NCBI GenBank assembly: GCA_014898415.1
Contig: RCTD01000017.1
Span: forward strand, 557,001-621,000
Length of the DNA: 64,000 nt
Reading direction: 5' to 3'
Source of the DNA: Stromatinia cepivora
Lineage: Eukaryota; Ascomycota; Leotiomycetes; Helotiales; Sclerotiniaceae
In this document: positions 36,367-47,728 of the stretch, one piece after another
Layout of the letters: each line of letters begins with the position of its first letter
Position numbering within the stretch: the stretch's first letter is position 1
Position numbers and translations under genes: made by a program
Notes under the pieces: generated by a model
Told to the model about the DNA's origin: nothing
Database searches by the model: none
The model's input: the letters and a program-made list of their open reading frames with translations, nothing else

Positions 36367-36978
36367 ATGGATCTCCTTGAGTTTACATCCAAGTCCATCC
36401 AGCTCACGAGTAAGCATCCAGACATGAGCCGGTCTCACATACCCTCAAAATTCTGAGAGGAAGTCCAAACTAGGCTCGCTCGCAACATGGTTTCTATCCG
36501 AGAGCAAAACGATGGCAAAGAAAGATACAAGACAAAGTGCGTTGGGTACTATGGAGACACAGTCGATGACGCCTACTTTCTGTATAATTGGCAAAAGGCT
36601 TTCTCGAACCACTTTTTTAAGTGCAACTAAGCGAGGTACAATTAATATTGTCAAGTCCACTAACATAGTTCGATTCTAAGTTCCCGGTGAATATTTTGTC
36701 GATTCTGATCCTGATCCTGTTTACGTATGTATTCTACCCTTAGAGCAGGAGATTTAGATAGCTAATTCACCCATAGACTGAATTTTTTGCGCAATACTTC
36801 AATGATCAAAAGGCAATTAGAGAGGAAATGACAAACCGTGATGTCCCCATCACAGAGCAGATTGTAACGTATCCCAGAGCTTTGAAGTAACAAAAAAGAT
36901 ATACTAATCAGCATACCACAGGCACTTTTGATTGGAATGAGCAAGGTTTATGCACAAACTTACGAGTTACGAAAATGA
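36367..36978 (+). pseudogene. Unknown family 'DPDPVY', copy C (splice donor lost)
   Basis: Five exon-like segments: 36367-36409, 36458-36616, 36681-36724, 36777-36863 (87 nt) and 36922-36978; together 390 nt, 129 aa, in frame. Blocks: YYGDTVDDAYFLYNWQKAFS, NHFF, VPGEYFVDSDPDPVY, then TEFFAQYFNDQKAIREEM and SKVYAQTYELRK. At the second junction copy D has CACTTTT|GTGAGT, but here the same place reads CACTTTT|TTAAGT, so the donor GT is gone; the next GT would shift the frame. All other splice sites are canonical. Ends earlier than A and D. Likely recently inactivated, or spliced at a non-canonical site. Confidence 0.5.
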
Positions 36979-37470
36979 TTTATACATCTCCTTCCCATAA
37001 AAATCTCTTCCTTTCAAAAACCATAGTTCAAGTGTCTAATTCTATACATCAGCGGCCTTATTTCGTAGGACATTTTGGGTTCCCATAAGAACATGCACAT
37101 CAGCCTGCATCTACTGGGTAGGTAAAGCATATTCTCTAACCTTGTAAAACTATTGTGGAATTTCTGGAAGGATCTTTAACCGTTTTTGAGAGGTATACTT
37201 GCGATAGTAATTCATTTCTATAGATCGTTGGCTAGATAATCTAATATCATTGGAAGCTACGTGGTAGTACAGATTCGACTCCCTTTTTTTTTGGAAAAAT
37301 AATAGGTAGTTACAAAAGCTTGCCTTAGGTCCAGTTGATTCGAAGTAAACATCAAATCGTTCAACGCATAGCTGTTACTATTAGTTCACGATTAACCTTT
37401 ATCTTGCAAGATTATCTTCAACTTAATATCAATGATGTTTCCTTTATCTTAGCACTGCAAGACCCACACA
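36979..37470. other. Intergenic up to the transposon nest
   Basis: No gene supported. Ends at the left terminal inverted repeat of the nested transposon block. Confidence 0.5.
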
Positions 37471-38771
37471 AGTCTAATACCCCACTTTCAGGCCACCCCC
37501 TGTTTTGGGCCATCTCGAAAATATCATTATATAAATTTTAAACTTTAATAATTCAATAATTATTCTATTTCAATAAAATTCTTTGTAATATTTGTTTCAT
37601 AATCATTATTAAAATCATTTTCTTCAATTTTATGATCCCTAATTTCAATTTGTACTCCCCGAATAGCTTTAATCTTTGCAAACTTCGAATTCGGATTAAT
37701 TTTTATTATTCGTTTTTTTTTTAGATATAATCTGTTTTAATTTATATTTCAATTGTTTTATTCGATATTTTGATTATATAAATTTATAATTTTTAATATC
37801 AAAACCTTTTGTAATTTTATGAAATAATAATTGATAAGTTGAAAAATCGATTTCTTTTTTTTGAATTATTATATATATATATATTCGAAGATCTGATACT
37901 TTTTAAAGGGTTTTCTATAAAATAAAAGATAATTTTATATTTTATTGATGCTGAAGATTATTATTTGAAATAGAATTTTGATTTAGAATTTTGTTATTAC
38001 TATTTTCAAACAATAAACGATTTATAAGAAATTTAATATAATTTTAAGGTTATAAATCAAAAACCTTCCATCCAGATTTGATATCATAAGTTATCAAACT
38101 CTTTATTCTAATTTTCTAATAATAAATAAGAAAATTATATTTCCTAATTATTGAAAAATCCAATAAAGAATTCAATTTATTGAAATAATGCTTATAAGTA
38201 TTTTTGAGAGATGAGAATATTGATAAATTTAATAATTGTAATATATATAATATATATGATAATAAAAATAGAAGATGGATATTATTCTTGAAATATTTAA
38301 GTATAAATTTAATGGTTTTATAATTTCTATAATTATATAATATGAATAATCTAGTTTTTTTAGATCGAAAAAAAGTAGTTTAAAGAATAAAGATTGTTTT
38401 CAATTATTCAAATTCTGTAGTATCTATTGTCCATTTATTATTTGTAATAATGAACTTCCATTCCTTATATAAAATAAGATCTATAGAAAATCATTATTAT
38501 TATATATATTTTTCTTTAAAAATAATGAATGATTTAAATGTTTATTTTATTATCAAAATGTATTCAATAAAAGATATTCAAACTCTTAAACCAGATTGTT
38601 TTTTTTTAATAAAACGATGTTTTGAATTTTCTACTATTAAATTATTTAAATCTTAATCTTTTATAATACCAATTTCATCTATATTCCATCGATTTTCGGG
38701 CTTAATATATTTAATCAAAGGCAAATTGAGCTTTTCAAATCATTTGCTAATAATTTCATTAATAGCATCTG

Positions 38772-38937
38772 TATTAACTTTTGATGCAGGAAATAATAGT
38801 ATTGTTGACTGTATAGATTGAACTAAGGATCTTTAATTATAGTAGAAATAGATTTAAAATTATCCCCAAATATGGTTTATGTATTATTATGGTCTCGTAA
38901 CCCCAATTCTAATCTTATAATGACCTTATTTCCAATA
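38772..38937 (-). repeat. Copia 3' LTR
   Basis: 166 bp, same length as the other copy at 51121. Roughly 27 differences, all those I checked being transitions. Terminal CCAATA on the plus strand against CCAACA in the partner fits a C-to-T change. Confidence 0.8.
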
Positions 38938-40097
38938 TTCCTTTATTAAGGATATTCTATTCGATCCTTTTAGATTACTAATCCCAATATTTTCTTGAAT
39001 CTTTCAAAAATAATCCTTACACAAAACTTCATCATTCTATTGACAATCATATTGTATATATTAATATAATTAATAATAATTTTCTCCTTTTTTATCAAAT
39101 CCCTAATGAAATGATAATTGATATTTATATATTTGAATCATTTATACAAATATAGATTCTTAATTAAAGCTAAAATACCTTAATTGTTATTAAGCATTTA
39201 AACCGTATCTCTGTTTTTTCTAATATAATTTGATCTAAATAAATCTTTGAATATTTGTATAACCCATCTCCCTTATTTAATGAATATTGTTATTGTAATA
39301 TATTCTGATTTTGCACTAAAGGTAGCTATAGACATTTGTTTCTTGCTAGCCTATAATATAGGGCTTCTATAGAATATCACAACTTTTTTTGAAACACTTT
39401 TCCGGTTATATTTATTATTAATTCAATCTATATTTATATATATCTTTATTATATTATTAGATATATTGTATTCTTTATAAATATCAGATTATATTCTCTT
39501 TAATCCGAATTATAGCTTCTATTTGATTATTGATTGTAAATATCATATCAGATTTTTCAAAGCTATAATATAATGTTTTGCTGGTTTTGCTATAAATTGT
39601 GAAAATCTTTCAATTGAGAATATTATATTTGGTTGAATATATATTATTAAATGAATCATATTTTTTATTCATTGTTGATATTCATTTATATCTATTAGTT
39701 CATCGTTATCAGTTGTTGGCCGAAGATAGGTATAATCCATTATTAGTAGTTTCTTAATTTGATGTTATTTATATATAATATTGTATTTAGTTAGTATAGT
39801 ATCGAAATATTCTTCTTGATTTATAATTAATATATATATTTTTCTATTACAAATAATTCTAATATTTAGGATCTTATTAATCTCTTTTAGATTTTTGATA
39901 TTAAAACAGACCGATAGCTTTTCATCGAATTAAATGATTTACAATGATATGTATAATATAATAACGATATCATCGATATATACTAGTAATATTATATTAT
40001 GGTTTTTGGATGTATATAAATATAGATCTATCAAACTTTATATAAAATCTATATCTAAAAGTTCTTTTTTCAATAATAAACTTCAATCCTTTTTAGT

Positions 40098-40439
40098 TTA
40101 TTTCAAACTATATAGGTTTCGTAGGGTTTGTAATATATATTCCTTTTTGATTTTGATATTTTGAGATAATTCGAGGTAAATCTTTTCCTTTAAATGTAAT
40201 TCGGTAAAGATATTTTTGATATCGAAATATAAACATTCCAAATTTTCCTTTGCGATAATAGTTAGGAATAGTTTGAATATATTTAGTTTTATTGTTAATA
40301 CAAATGTTTCGTTGTAATCCTTTCCTAATATCTGATTGAACCTTCGAGTTATTAATCTTGCCTTAAATTGTTTTATTTTATTATTCTTGATTTTAATTAT
40401 AAATACCCATTTCGTCGAAACCAAATTACTGTGACGCAC
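40098..40439 (-). pseudogene. Copia reverse transcriptase, downstream part
   Basis: On the minus strand the frame reads STKWVFIIKIKNNK, FKARLITRRFNQILGKDYNE and LECLYFDIKNIFTELHLKEK, the start of a Ty1/Copia reverse transcriptase (normally KARLVARG, DYxETF and the catalytic Asp in DVxxAFL; here FDIKNIF). It is cut at its N-terminal side by the Gypsy insertion at 40425-40430. The missing N-terminal side continues at 47488. Confidence 0.85.
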
Positions 40440-40711
40440 AAGAGCCGTAGTAGAGCTGAATAAACAGGGTCAATTATGTTCTTTAGAATCTACAACTGAA
40501 GAACTATGGCTCGTAAGGAGCGACTAGATATATATATACAAATACCCATTCGTAAGCTGCGGGGTTGTGCGCATGTGTTATTAGGGTCACCATTTTACCA
40601 TACTAAATCGCATGAATCGTAACGCATGTGCACGGACGATCAGTTCATCAATGGACGTGGGAGATAAGAGGTATCACGTGGTTAGCCTCCTATGGTTCAC
40701 GATTCGTGACA
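40430..40711 (-). repeat. Gypsy 3' LTR (282 bp)
   Basis: Begins TGTGACGCACA and ends TTCGTGACA. Nine differences from the partner at 47201, all transitions. This copy keeps C or G at eight of the nine sites. Confidence 0.95.
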
Positions 40712-41375
40712 CTACCCCCCCCTTCGGAAAAGCTCGCCCTCGAGCGTTTCACTCCTCTGTTCCATTGCTATTTGATCGGAAACCAGGTTTTGTGAAGGTT
40801 CATGAGCTTTAAATCAATTAGATTGGTCATTTTGGTTGATTTAATCAATTTACTGGAAATTGACCAAATTGACCAAATTAATCGACCAAATTGATCAAAA
40901 TGACAAATGAATTGATCAAATCGACCAAATCGTTCATCAATTGGTTAAATTAATATTGATTCGTATTCTCCTTGATTTGGGGAACCTCTGAAAGGAAAAA
41001 GTTTCAATAGAAAAGGGAAGGAGATTGAATTATGGTATAGTGATGATGGGTGGTTAATATGGTGAATTCCGAAATCGACCAAGTTAATCGACCAAATTGA
41101 CCAAATTGACCAAATTAACCAAATTGAACGAAATCGACAGGGGTGACGTCATATTTCGTTCTTACCATATTCAAGCTTCCTTTTGCATGATTTTTGAAAT
41201 GATCATAAGCATGAGTTTTTGAAATATATTGCCTTCGTATTGTCTTGGTGGTGGCAGCTCGTCTGTTGTATAGAGCTCGGGCCATGTGCGTATACGATCA
41301 AATTCCCTCGAATTTGTATGGGTTTTTGATCCTTTCACGATCGTATGCGCACGCACCATCATAAAATCATAACAT

Positions 41376-41663
41376 CTAGTCTGCTGTATTGAAGAACACT
41401 TTTCTTTCCCTTGGTTTCATGGGTGAATCGTCATCCATATGATTATAATTATCCTCTCCGCTCTCATAGAGCTTTATCCAATCGATTAGTCGATTAGGAG
41501 GACCAGGCAACGTTGGATTGGCCAGGTGAAAATCGCGCAAGAGATGCAGTGATGTTTTAAGATCGGAAGCAGGATACCAGGTAAGATCGGTATCGCTATT
41601 AAGCCACGAGACTCTGTATAGTAGAGTTTTTCGTACTTTCTTTATTGCTAGGACCTTCTCCAC
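41376..41663 (-). pseudogene. Gypsy chromodomain
   Basis: The frame reads VLAIKKVRKTLLYRVSWLNSDTDLTWYPASDL, which fits the chromodomain fold (V-I-x-x-R, Y-x-V-x-W, x-x-T-W-x-P). In chromoviruses it directs integration to heterochromatin. It is separated by a stop from the integrase C-terminal part. Confidence 0.8.
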
Positions 41664-41714
41664 TTCCTATTCCGAATCACCAGTTATATTAATAAACAGA
41701 GGTGATTCGAGTAT

Positions 41715-43103
41715 CTAACCAGAAAGAGGATCGTCATATGCCTTGCATAATCGATCTGAAGGGAAAACAGGATGAATTTTCATCGTAGTCGGAAGTTCGA
41801 ACTTAAAAGAGCTTCCAGATCGATCAATAATCTTGAATCTTCCTTGAATTGGGAAGTCCAGCTTCTTGGATAATCTCTGGATAGGATAATTCTTCACATT
41901 GAGCCATACATAATCTCTGATATCGAAATCGACCTTACGCTGGTGAGTATTCGTGGATTTCGACATCTTGGCTTGGACACGTAATAGACCTTCTTTCGTT
42001 CGTGCGAAAGCTAATCTATTGCATTCTGTGTATATGCGGGCATCACGTACATTCATATTGTCTATTAGATTACTAACATCTTTCTTCTATTCCTATGCAC
42101 GTTTCGGTGCATACCCGTATAGGGTTTCGTAAGATATAAGCCCTCCTAAGGAGTCGTGTAAAAGAGTAAATTGTGCATAATCCATTATAAATAGGAATTC
42201 TGATCAATTATCTTGATAATAGTTAATAAACAGCTTTAATCGCTGCTGAAAGTATTGATTATAGATTTCAGTTTGATTATCGGTTTGGGGATGGTGAACA
42301 ATGGATGGTTTGAGATCGGTTCTTAGGATTTGGCTGAATTCCTTCCAGAACTGTGATATGAATTGGGGGCCGCGATCCGATACTATAGTGTTAAAGGGAC
42401 TATAATATCGATATATATGGTAGAGATATAGTTATACTTGAGCTCGAGTATCGATTGATTTGTGATAAGATATAGAAATAGTTTGCTTTGTCAATCGATC
42501 AATAATAATTAAAACGTTGTCATATCCGTATTTATCCTTATTAAAACTGCAGTAGTCCATAATGATATATTGCCATACTCGATTAGGAATCGGAAATGGA
42601 TGCAATAAACCGGGGGTACGATTGTATAGAACGGAACTGTGTTTGCAGACATGACAATTGTATATATATCTGGCTACGGTATCGTGCATTCTGGGCCAGT
42701 AGTATTGTTGAGATAATAAGAGGTAGGTTTTGCTTGTACCAGGATGAGCAGTGGAAACGGAATTATGGGCTTCACGAATTAGGTAAGTTCGAAGGTTATC
42801 GATGTCAGGCACCATCAGGCGGTCATCGTAGAGCAAGAGGTCATTTTGGAGTGATATATGCTTGTGATCTTGGGTAGCTTGCATTCTGAGTGTTAGCAAG
42901 CTATCTGTAGTTTTATTTGCTTCGATGATACGGTTAACTAGGTCGAATCGAGGAACGATTTCATTCAAATCGATACTAGTAATCGCTGTTTCGTCTGGAT
43001 GGTACTTTTGTAAGGCTTTTCTCATGATTTCGGTATCAACTTGGTTGTCTTTAATAAGCTGTTGAAGGCGATTCTTCTTCTTGGTATAATTCTGAAGGTC
43101 CAA
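41715..43103 (-). pseudogene. Gypsy integrase
   Basis: Zinc-binding region has EAHNSVSTAHPGTSKT and YNCHVCKHSS (HHCC). The catalytic core follows with IIMDYC and, after a stop (TAA at about 42432), the segment IVSDRGPQFISQFWKEF, which carries the second Asp. The C-terminal part (41715-42056) reads [15 protein letters not shown], the GPY/F-like module before the chromodomain. At least two internal stops. Confidence 0.85.
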
Positions 43104-44510
43104 CTCGTCGATCCGATGGGTTAAGGCGTCGGCGAGAGGGTTATCTTTTCCAGGACGATATATAATGATGAAGTTATAATCGACTAGAACTTCTGCCCAG
43201 CGAGCTTATCGGGCGTTGAGAGTCTTGGTAGTCATGAAATATTCGAGGGTTTTATAGTCGGTATAAACCTTGATTTTATATGGTGAGCCGGCGAGTTCTG
43301 TTCTCCAATAATTGAAAGATCGAATGATTGATAGCATTTCCTTGTTATAAACTTCGTAGTTCAGTTCAGCGGCAACCATGGTCTTGGAGAAATAAGCTAT
43401 GGGAAATCAATCTTCGCTATGCTGTTGTGATAATATATTAGCAACTATCTTATCGGATGTGTCTGTTTCGAGTATACAGGGGAGTCGGTGATTATAATGT
43501 TGCAGGAGCGGAGCGGAGATAAGCTTTTTCTTCAAGATATTGAATGCGTTTTGGCATACTTCGTCGAATACGAATTTAACGTTTGCTTTAGTGAGTTTGT
43601 TGAGAGGTTTCGCTATTATACCGTAGTCCTTAATGAACCGTCGATAAAAGTTGCAAAAACCGAGGAATGATTGGATCCCTTTCACTGTTGTCGGAAAGGT
43701 CCAATTCTCAACTACCTCAATCTTTTCAGGGTCCACCTCTACTCCTTTAGTAGAGATGATAAAGCCCAAGTACTTGATGCATGTAATGTTGAATTCGTAT
43801 TTCTTGAGATCCGCTTGTAGGCCAGCGGCTTCTAATTGTTCGAGAATTAGTTTAACATGAATTTGATACTTTTTTTCGTTTTCGGAATAGATTAGAATAT
43901 CATCGAGGTATGTTGTACAGAAGACGTTTAGGTAATCGAATAGAACATCATTCATATAACGCTGGTAGGTTGCGGGACCATTCGTTAATCCGAATGGTAC
44001 GACCTTGCATTTGTATGATCCGTATCGGGTTCGGAAGGTGGTATACTCTTCCGAAGCAGGATCCATTCTTATACAATAGAAAGCTTGACGAATATCGAGT
44101 TTAGTAAAGACCTTAGCATCGGAAAGCCAAGAAAGCGTTTCGTCAATCAAAGGGAAGGAATACCGATCTTTATGCATCAAGGAATTCAATAATCTGAAGT
44201 TTATACAGAACCTCAAACTATTATTGGATTTCTTGACGAATAGGACGGGTGCAGTATAAGGGGCTTGATTGGATTTAATGAAACCTTTGCTGAGGTTATC
44301 CGTAATATATTCTTTGACAACTTTCAGTTGTTCCAGGGACATCTTGTAAAGCGGGCTGTAATGTAAAACTTGTTCTCCTTTGCCTTCCAATATGATTTTA
44401 TGATCATAAGATCGGTTAGGAGGCAAGATATTTGATTCATGCTTAGAAAAGGCTCGATGATATTGTCGATATTCAAATAGTATTTCAGGTTCTGAATCAA
44501 TTTCGGCCAA
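43104..44510 (-). pseudogene. Gypsy reverse transcriptase and RNase H
   Basis: Reverse transcriptase 44510-43407 is open: KLDIRQAF with the first catalytic Asp, VVPFGLTNGPATYQRYMNDV, and YLDD (TTYLDDILIYSE). FCINFRLLN replaces the usual FCxDYRxLN. RNase H follows but starts with TGA where relatives have TGG (43409-43407) and has TAA where relatives have Gln in LNAR-ARWAE (43208-43206). Both changes are of C:G to T:A type. Confidence 0.9.
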
Positions 44511-44828
44511 TGCTCGATCAAATTTCTCTCGAACTTTCGTATTCTTGAATTCGGTTAGGGCAACCAGTATTCTCTCTTTCGTATATCGTTCGTTCCGTCG
44601 GAAGTCTATTATATCATCGAATTCTTTCAGAGTAATGGTAAAGAGTTCAGTTTGTTCATCTCTTTTACATTCTAATTGGAACTTATCGGGTTTGAGTGCG
44701 TATAGATCGAGGATTTCGGGCGATATACAGAGAAAGCATTCGTAGATCTGTAATGATGGTATGATTGATTGGGAAGGAGGTGGATTGAATTTGAAAGGAA
44801 TCGGGACCTCTTCCTTTTCAACAAAAGC

Positions 44829-45373
44829 CTATATTGCATTTATATTTGAAGGTTCTTGTTGTATATCACTAACTGCGATTGATCTGCTCAGTTGTGAATC
44901 TCTTCGATTCCAATATTCTTCGAGCTGGTCATCTCGTCGATCAGTATCTTGTTGAACTAATCGATCGATCTTCTGTTTGCGAAAGGATGATTGGGTAACA
45001 AGGAGATTATTCGAATAGGAGATGGTACGGGGTCTCTCTTTAGGCCATTCAAGATGTTTATTGAAGCAATCGAGCTTCGCTCGAGTCTCTGATAACCAAA
45101 GTCTACCTAAAATAACACTATAACTCCCTAATTCAGTAATAAGGAAAGGGACAAAAGATTGTTCACGGCCATCGACCGTTAAATTAAGGAATGTGAAATG
45201 GGTAATGGTATGGCCTTGCATACTATTATACCCTTTAACTTCAATTGAAGCTTCAAGCGGCATAATTCTGGGTTTGAACATAGGAAATAAACAAGTAAAG
45301 AGTATGGTATTAATAAAAGCGAATCCATTTGCTCCAGAGTCAATGAGTGCTCTTGATCGATAAATGTAACCAT
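44829..45373 (-). pseudogene. Gypsy aspartic protease region
   Basis: ALIDSGANGFAFIN carries the retroviral-type DSG active site. It is followed by FVPFLITELGSYSVILGRLW, the second conserved half (ILGxxWL). Two overlapping frames indicate a frame shift. Confidence 0.75.
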
Positions 45374-45475
45374 TTTTTGAAAGGTTGCAGGGAAAGGTGA
45401 GTGCTTCTTCTTCTATAAGCTTGGTTAAATCAAGAAATCTTATATCCTGTATAGCACTTAGAATGGAGACAGAGT

Positions 45476-46111
45476 CTAAACGTTTGGTTTTAAATGCTTT
45501 TCTTCTTCTAAACGGGCATTCTGTATGGCTTCAACTGTAGCTTCTGGGCTGAAGTCTTCTTCGGCATTCCGATATTCTTCGAATTCTTCTGCTTCTTCTT
45601 GTACCGTCTCGATCTCATTGAGGTTATCGATACGAGGCATCGATGTATGTGCTGTTTTAGGAGAGGGAAAGGGCGACGAGTATTTGAAATTCGAATAATT
45701 ATTGGGTGCGGTAGGGCCGGTATATCCGGGAGGGGTATTCCAGGGTGGAAATGGTTTCGGGAACATGGAGATTCCAAAATTTGAGCTGTTAGAGCTCCGA
45801 AAGGGTTGTAAGGGGTTCGTAGTAGCCATTGGTTTGCGAGTAACTATAGAGGCTTCTCGACCAACGCGGTATCGGTTTCGTTCTTGTAATAAAACTTCAT
45901 TTTGATCTACTCTAATGAGTATATTCGCGAATTCTTCCGTAGTCTTGCAATCCTTGATAGGTATTGCTACCACTCGCAAAAGAAAATCGGAAATCTTCCG
46001 TTCGAGATCCCTGAATAGAACCTTATCGTCGGTAATCTCCACTTGGGTAGCAAGTAATCTGAACTTCCTATACCATTCTAGAAAGTTGCTATATCGAGTC
46101 GTATTAGACAT
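45476..46111 (-). pseudogene. Gypsy gag-like segment
   Basis: Reads FLEWYRKFRLLATQVEI, DLERKISDFLLRVVAI and FANILIRVDQNEVLLQERNR, a typical fungal Gypsy gag helix pattern, followed by a Pro/Asn/Ser-rich tail. No CCHC knuckle visible. Frames further upstream at 46343-47121 probably belong to the same gag but are broken. Confidence 0.7.
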
Positions 46112-47200
46112 GATCTACATCTCGTATTGAAAGCAAGCATTATCGACTTCGGCCGGGTTCCGATAGATCGCTGCAAACTGTTCGACCAATTCGAGTGCTG
46201 TAAGTCGGGGCACTCGTATGTAAAGAGTATGACAATGTGCTTATGTTTCCGATTTGGTTTGATCGATTATGTATGCGCGGTGTTGCGTTTCACTCTTAAG
46301 TGATATAGTATACAGCTCGAATCGTTCTATAACCAATAATTGCTACAAATTAGTTTTAGGTTCAATACCATTGCTAAGTTTAGTAATAAGATTTGTAGGT
46401 TTTGGTGTATATACATCTTGCTGCGAATTGTGATTAACGCGGGAATACGATCTTGACCGGTTAGATCGGCTTCTTGAATAAGGGGACCCCTGATTATTAG
46501 ATAAATCGTCATTTCCTGAAAGAAAAGAAGAATCCTCGGAGGGCCCCGGGTGATTAGGTCGTTTGATCGAAGTTTTCTTCCTTTGACTTCGGGATCTTCG
46601 GGTTTGCTTGGATGAAGGTCCTTGAATTTCGATTGAAGGAATAAGGGGAGTCCTAGATACTGCTGTTGACCTGGATGCCTGTGTAAGTATCACTTGAGGC
46701 TCAGAAGGAGGTTACACTGTTGCAAAACTCATCGTCATTATAGTTTTCAATTGTCGATTCTCCTCTTTCAAATTTATAATCATTGTATAGAGATCTTATA
46801 ATTGTAATGGTGGTTCGGAAGGAGCAATTGAACTGTTGGGAGCATCGGCTTCATGTACTGGAATCTTTTCTTTACCAGTTTTCTTTCTTCCAATGGTAAT
46901 GTTATCCAATCCTATATTCATATTTTCTTCGAAGGGTTGTTGAAATAATTGAGGAGAAAGAGAGGGTTCCTCAGAATATACTTTCGAAAATTCAGAGCGT
47001 ACAGGAGGAGGAGTTCGTTGTATTGTGAAAGTAATGGTACACTTTTAAAGGTATTTATATCTTCGTCGATTAAATCGGAATAGATCTTTTTCCTCTGGGT
47101 ATAACGTTTGTAAAAGTTCATCTAAGAAGGTATTATTAAAGTAAAATATTATTTGGGAGGCCACCAGATAGCCGGACGCTTATAAATGAGTTGTAGATAA

Positions 47201-47482
47201 TGTGACGCACAAAAGCCGTAGTAGAGCTGAATAAACAGGGTCAATTATGTTCTTTAGAATCTACAATTGAAGAATTATGGCTTGTAAGAAGCGATTAGAT
47301 ATATATATATAAATACCCATTTGTAAGCTGCGGGGTTGTGCGCATGTGTTATTAGGGTCACCATTTTACCATACTAAATCGCATGAATCGTAACGCATGT
47401 GCACGGACGATCAGCTCATCAATGGACGTGGGAGATAAGAGGTATCACGTGGTTAGCCTCCTATGGTTCACGATTCGTGACA
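47201..47482 (-). repeat. Gypsy 5' LTR (282 bp)
   Basis: Same length as the LTR at 40430. At eight of nine differing sites this copy has T or A where the other has C or G; seven of these lie in the first 125 bp. Confidence 0.95.
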
Positions 47483-47487
47483 ATTAC

Positions 47488-47728
47488 TTCCTTTAGGAAG
47501 TATATATTCTTTTTAAGTATTATTTTGAATTAAGGATATGATTTCCTTTTGGATAACTTCCTTCCATTTTTTAGAATATTCTCGATCCAATATTGCTTTT
47601 TTATAAATTCTTGGTATTTTAATTCCTAAAACTTTTTCGGCCGGATATACTACACTTTCTGTATTATTTGTATCTATCAACGAAATTATGAAATCTAAAA
47701 CGATCTTGTTTTTGATATAAAGATCCAT
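47488..47728 (-). pseudogene. Copia reverse transcriptase, upstream part
   Basis: Minus-strand frame reads IPRIYKKAILDREYSKKWKE and EIISLIQNNT, the usual approach to a Copia reverse transcriptase (YxEAxxxxxxxxW...EExSLxxNxTW). A TAA stands where relatives have Trp. The sense then continues ILPKGSN up to the ATTAC duplication and resumes at 40424 with LVSTKWVF. Confidence 0.8.

Larger units (their letters stand above)
40430..47482 (-). mobile_element. Chromodomain Gypsy LTR retrotransposon, inner layer
   Basis: 7053 bp bounded by two 282-bp LTRs and the 5-bp duplication ATTAC (40425-40429, 47483-47487). Coding on the minus strand in the order gag, protease, reverse transcriptase, RNase H, integrase, chromodomain. 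A polypurine tract (GAAGGGGGGGGTAG on the minus strand) adjoins the 3' LTR at about 40712-40725. Less decayed than the Copia layer: large frames survive, but stops interrupt pol. It is inserted inside the Copia reverse transcriptase. Confidence 0.95.
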
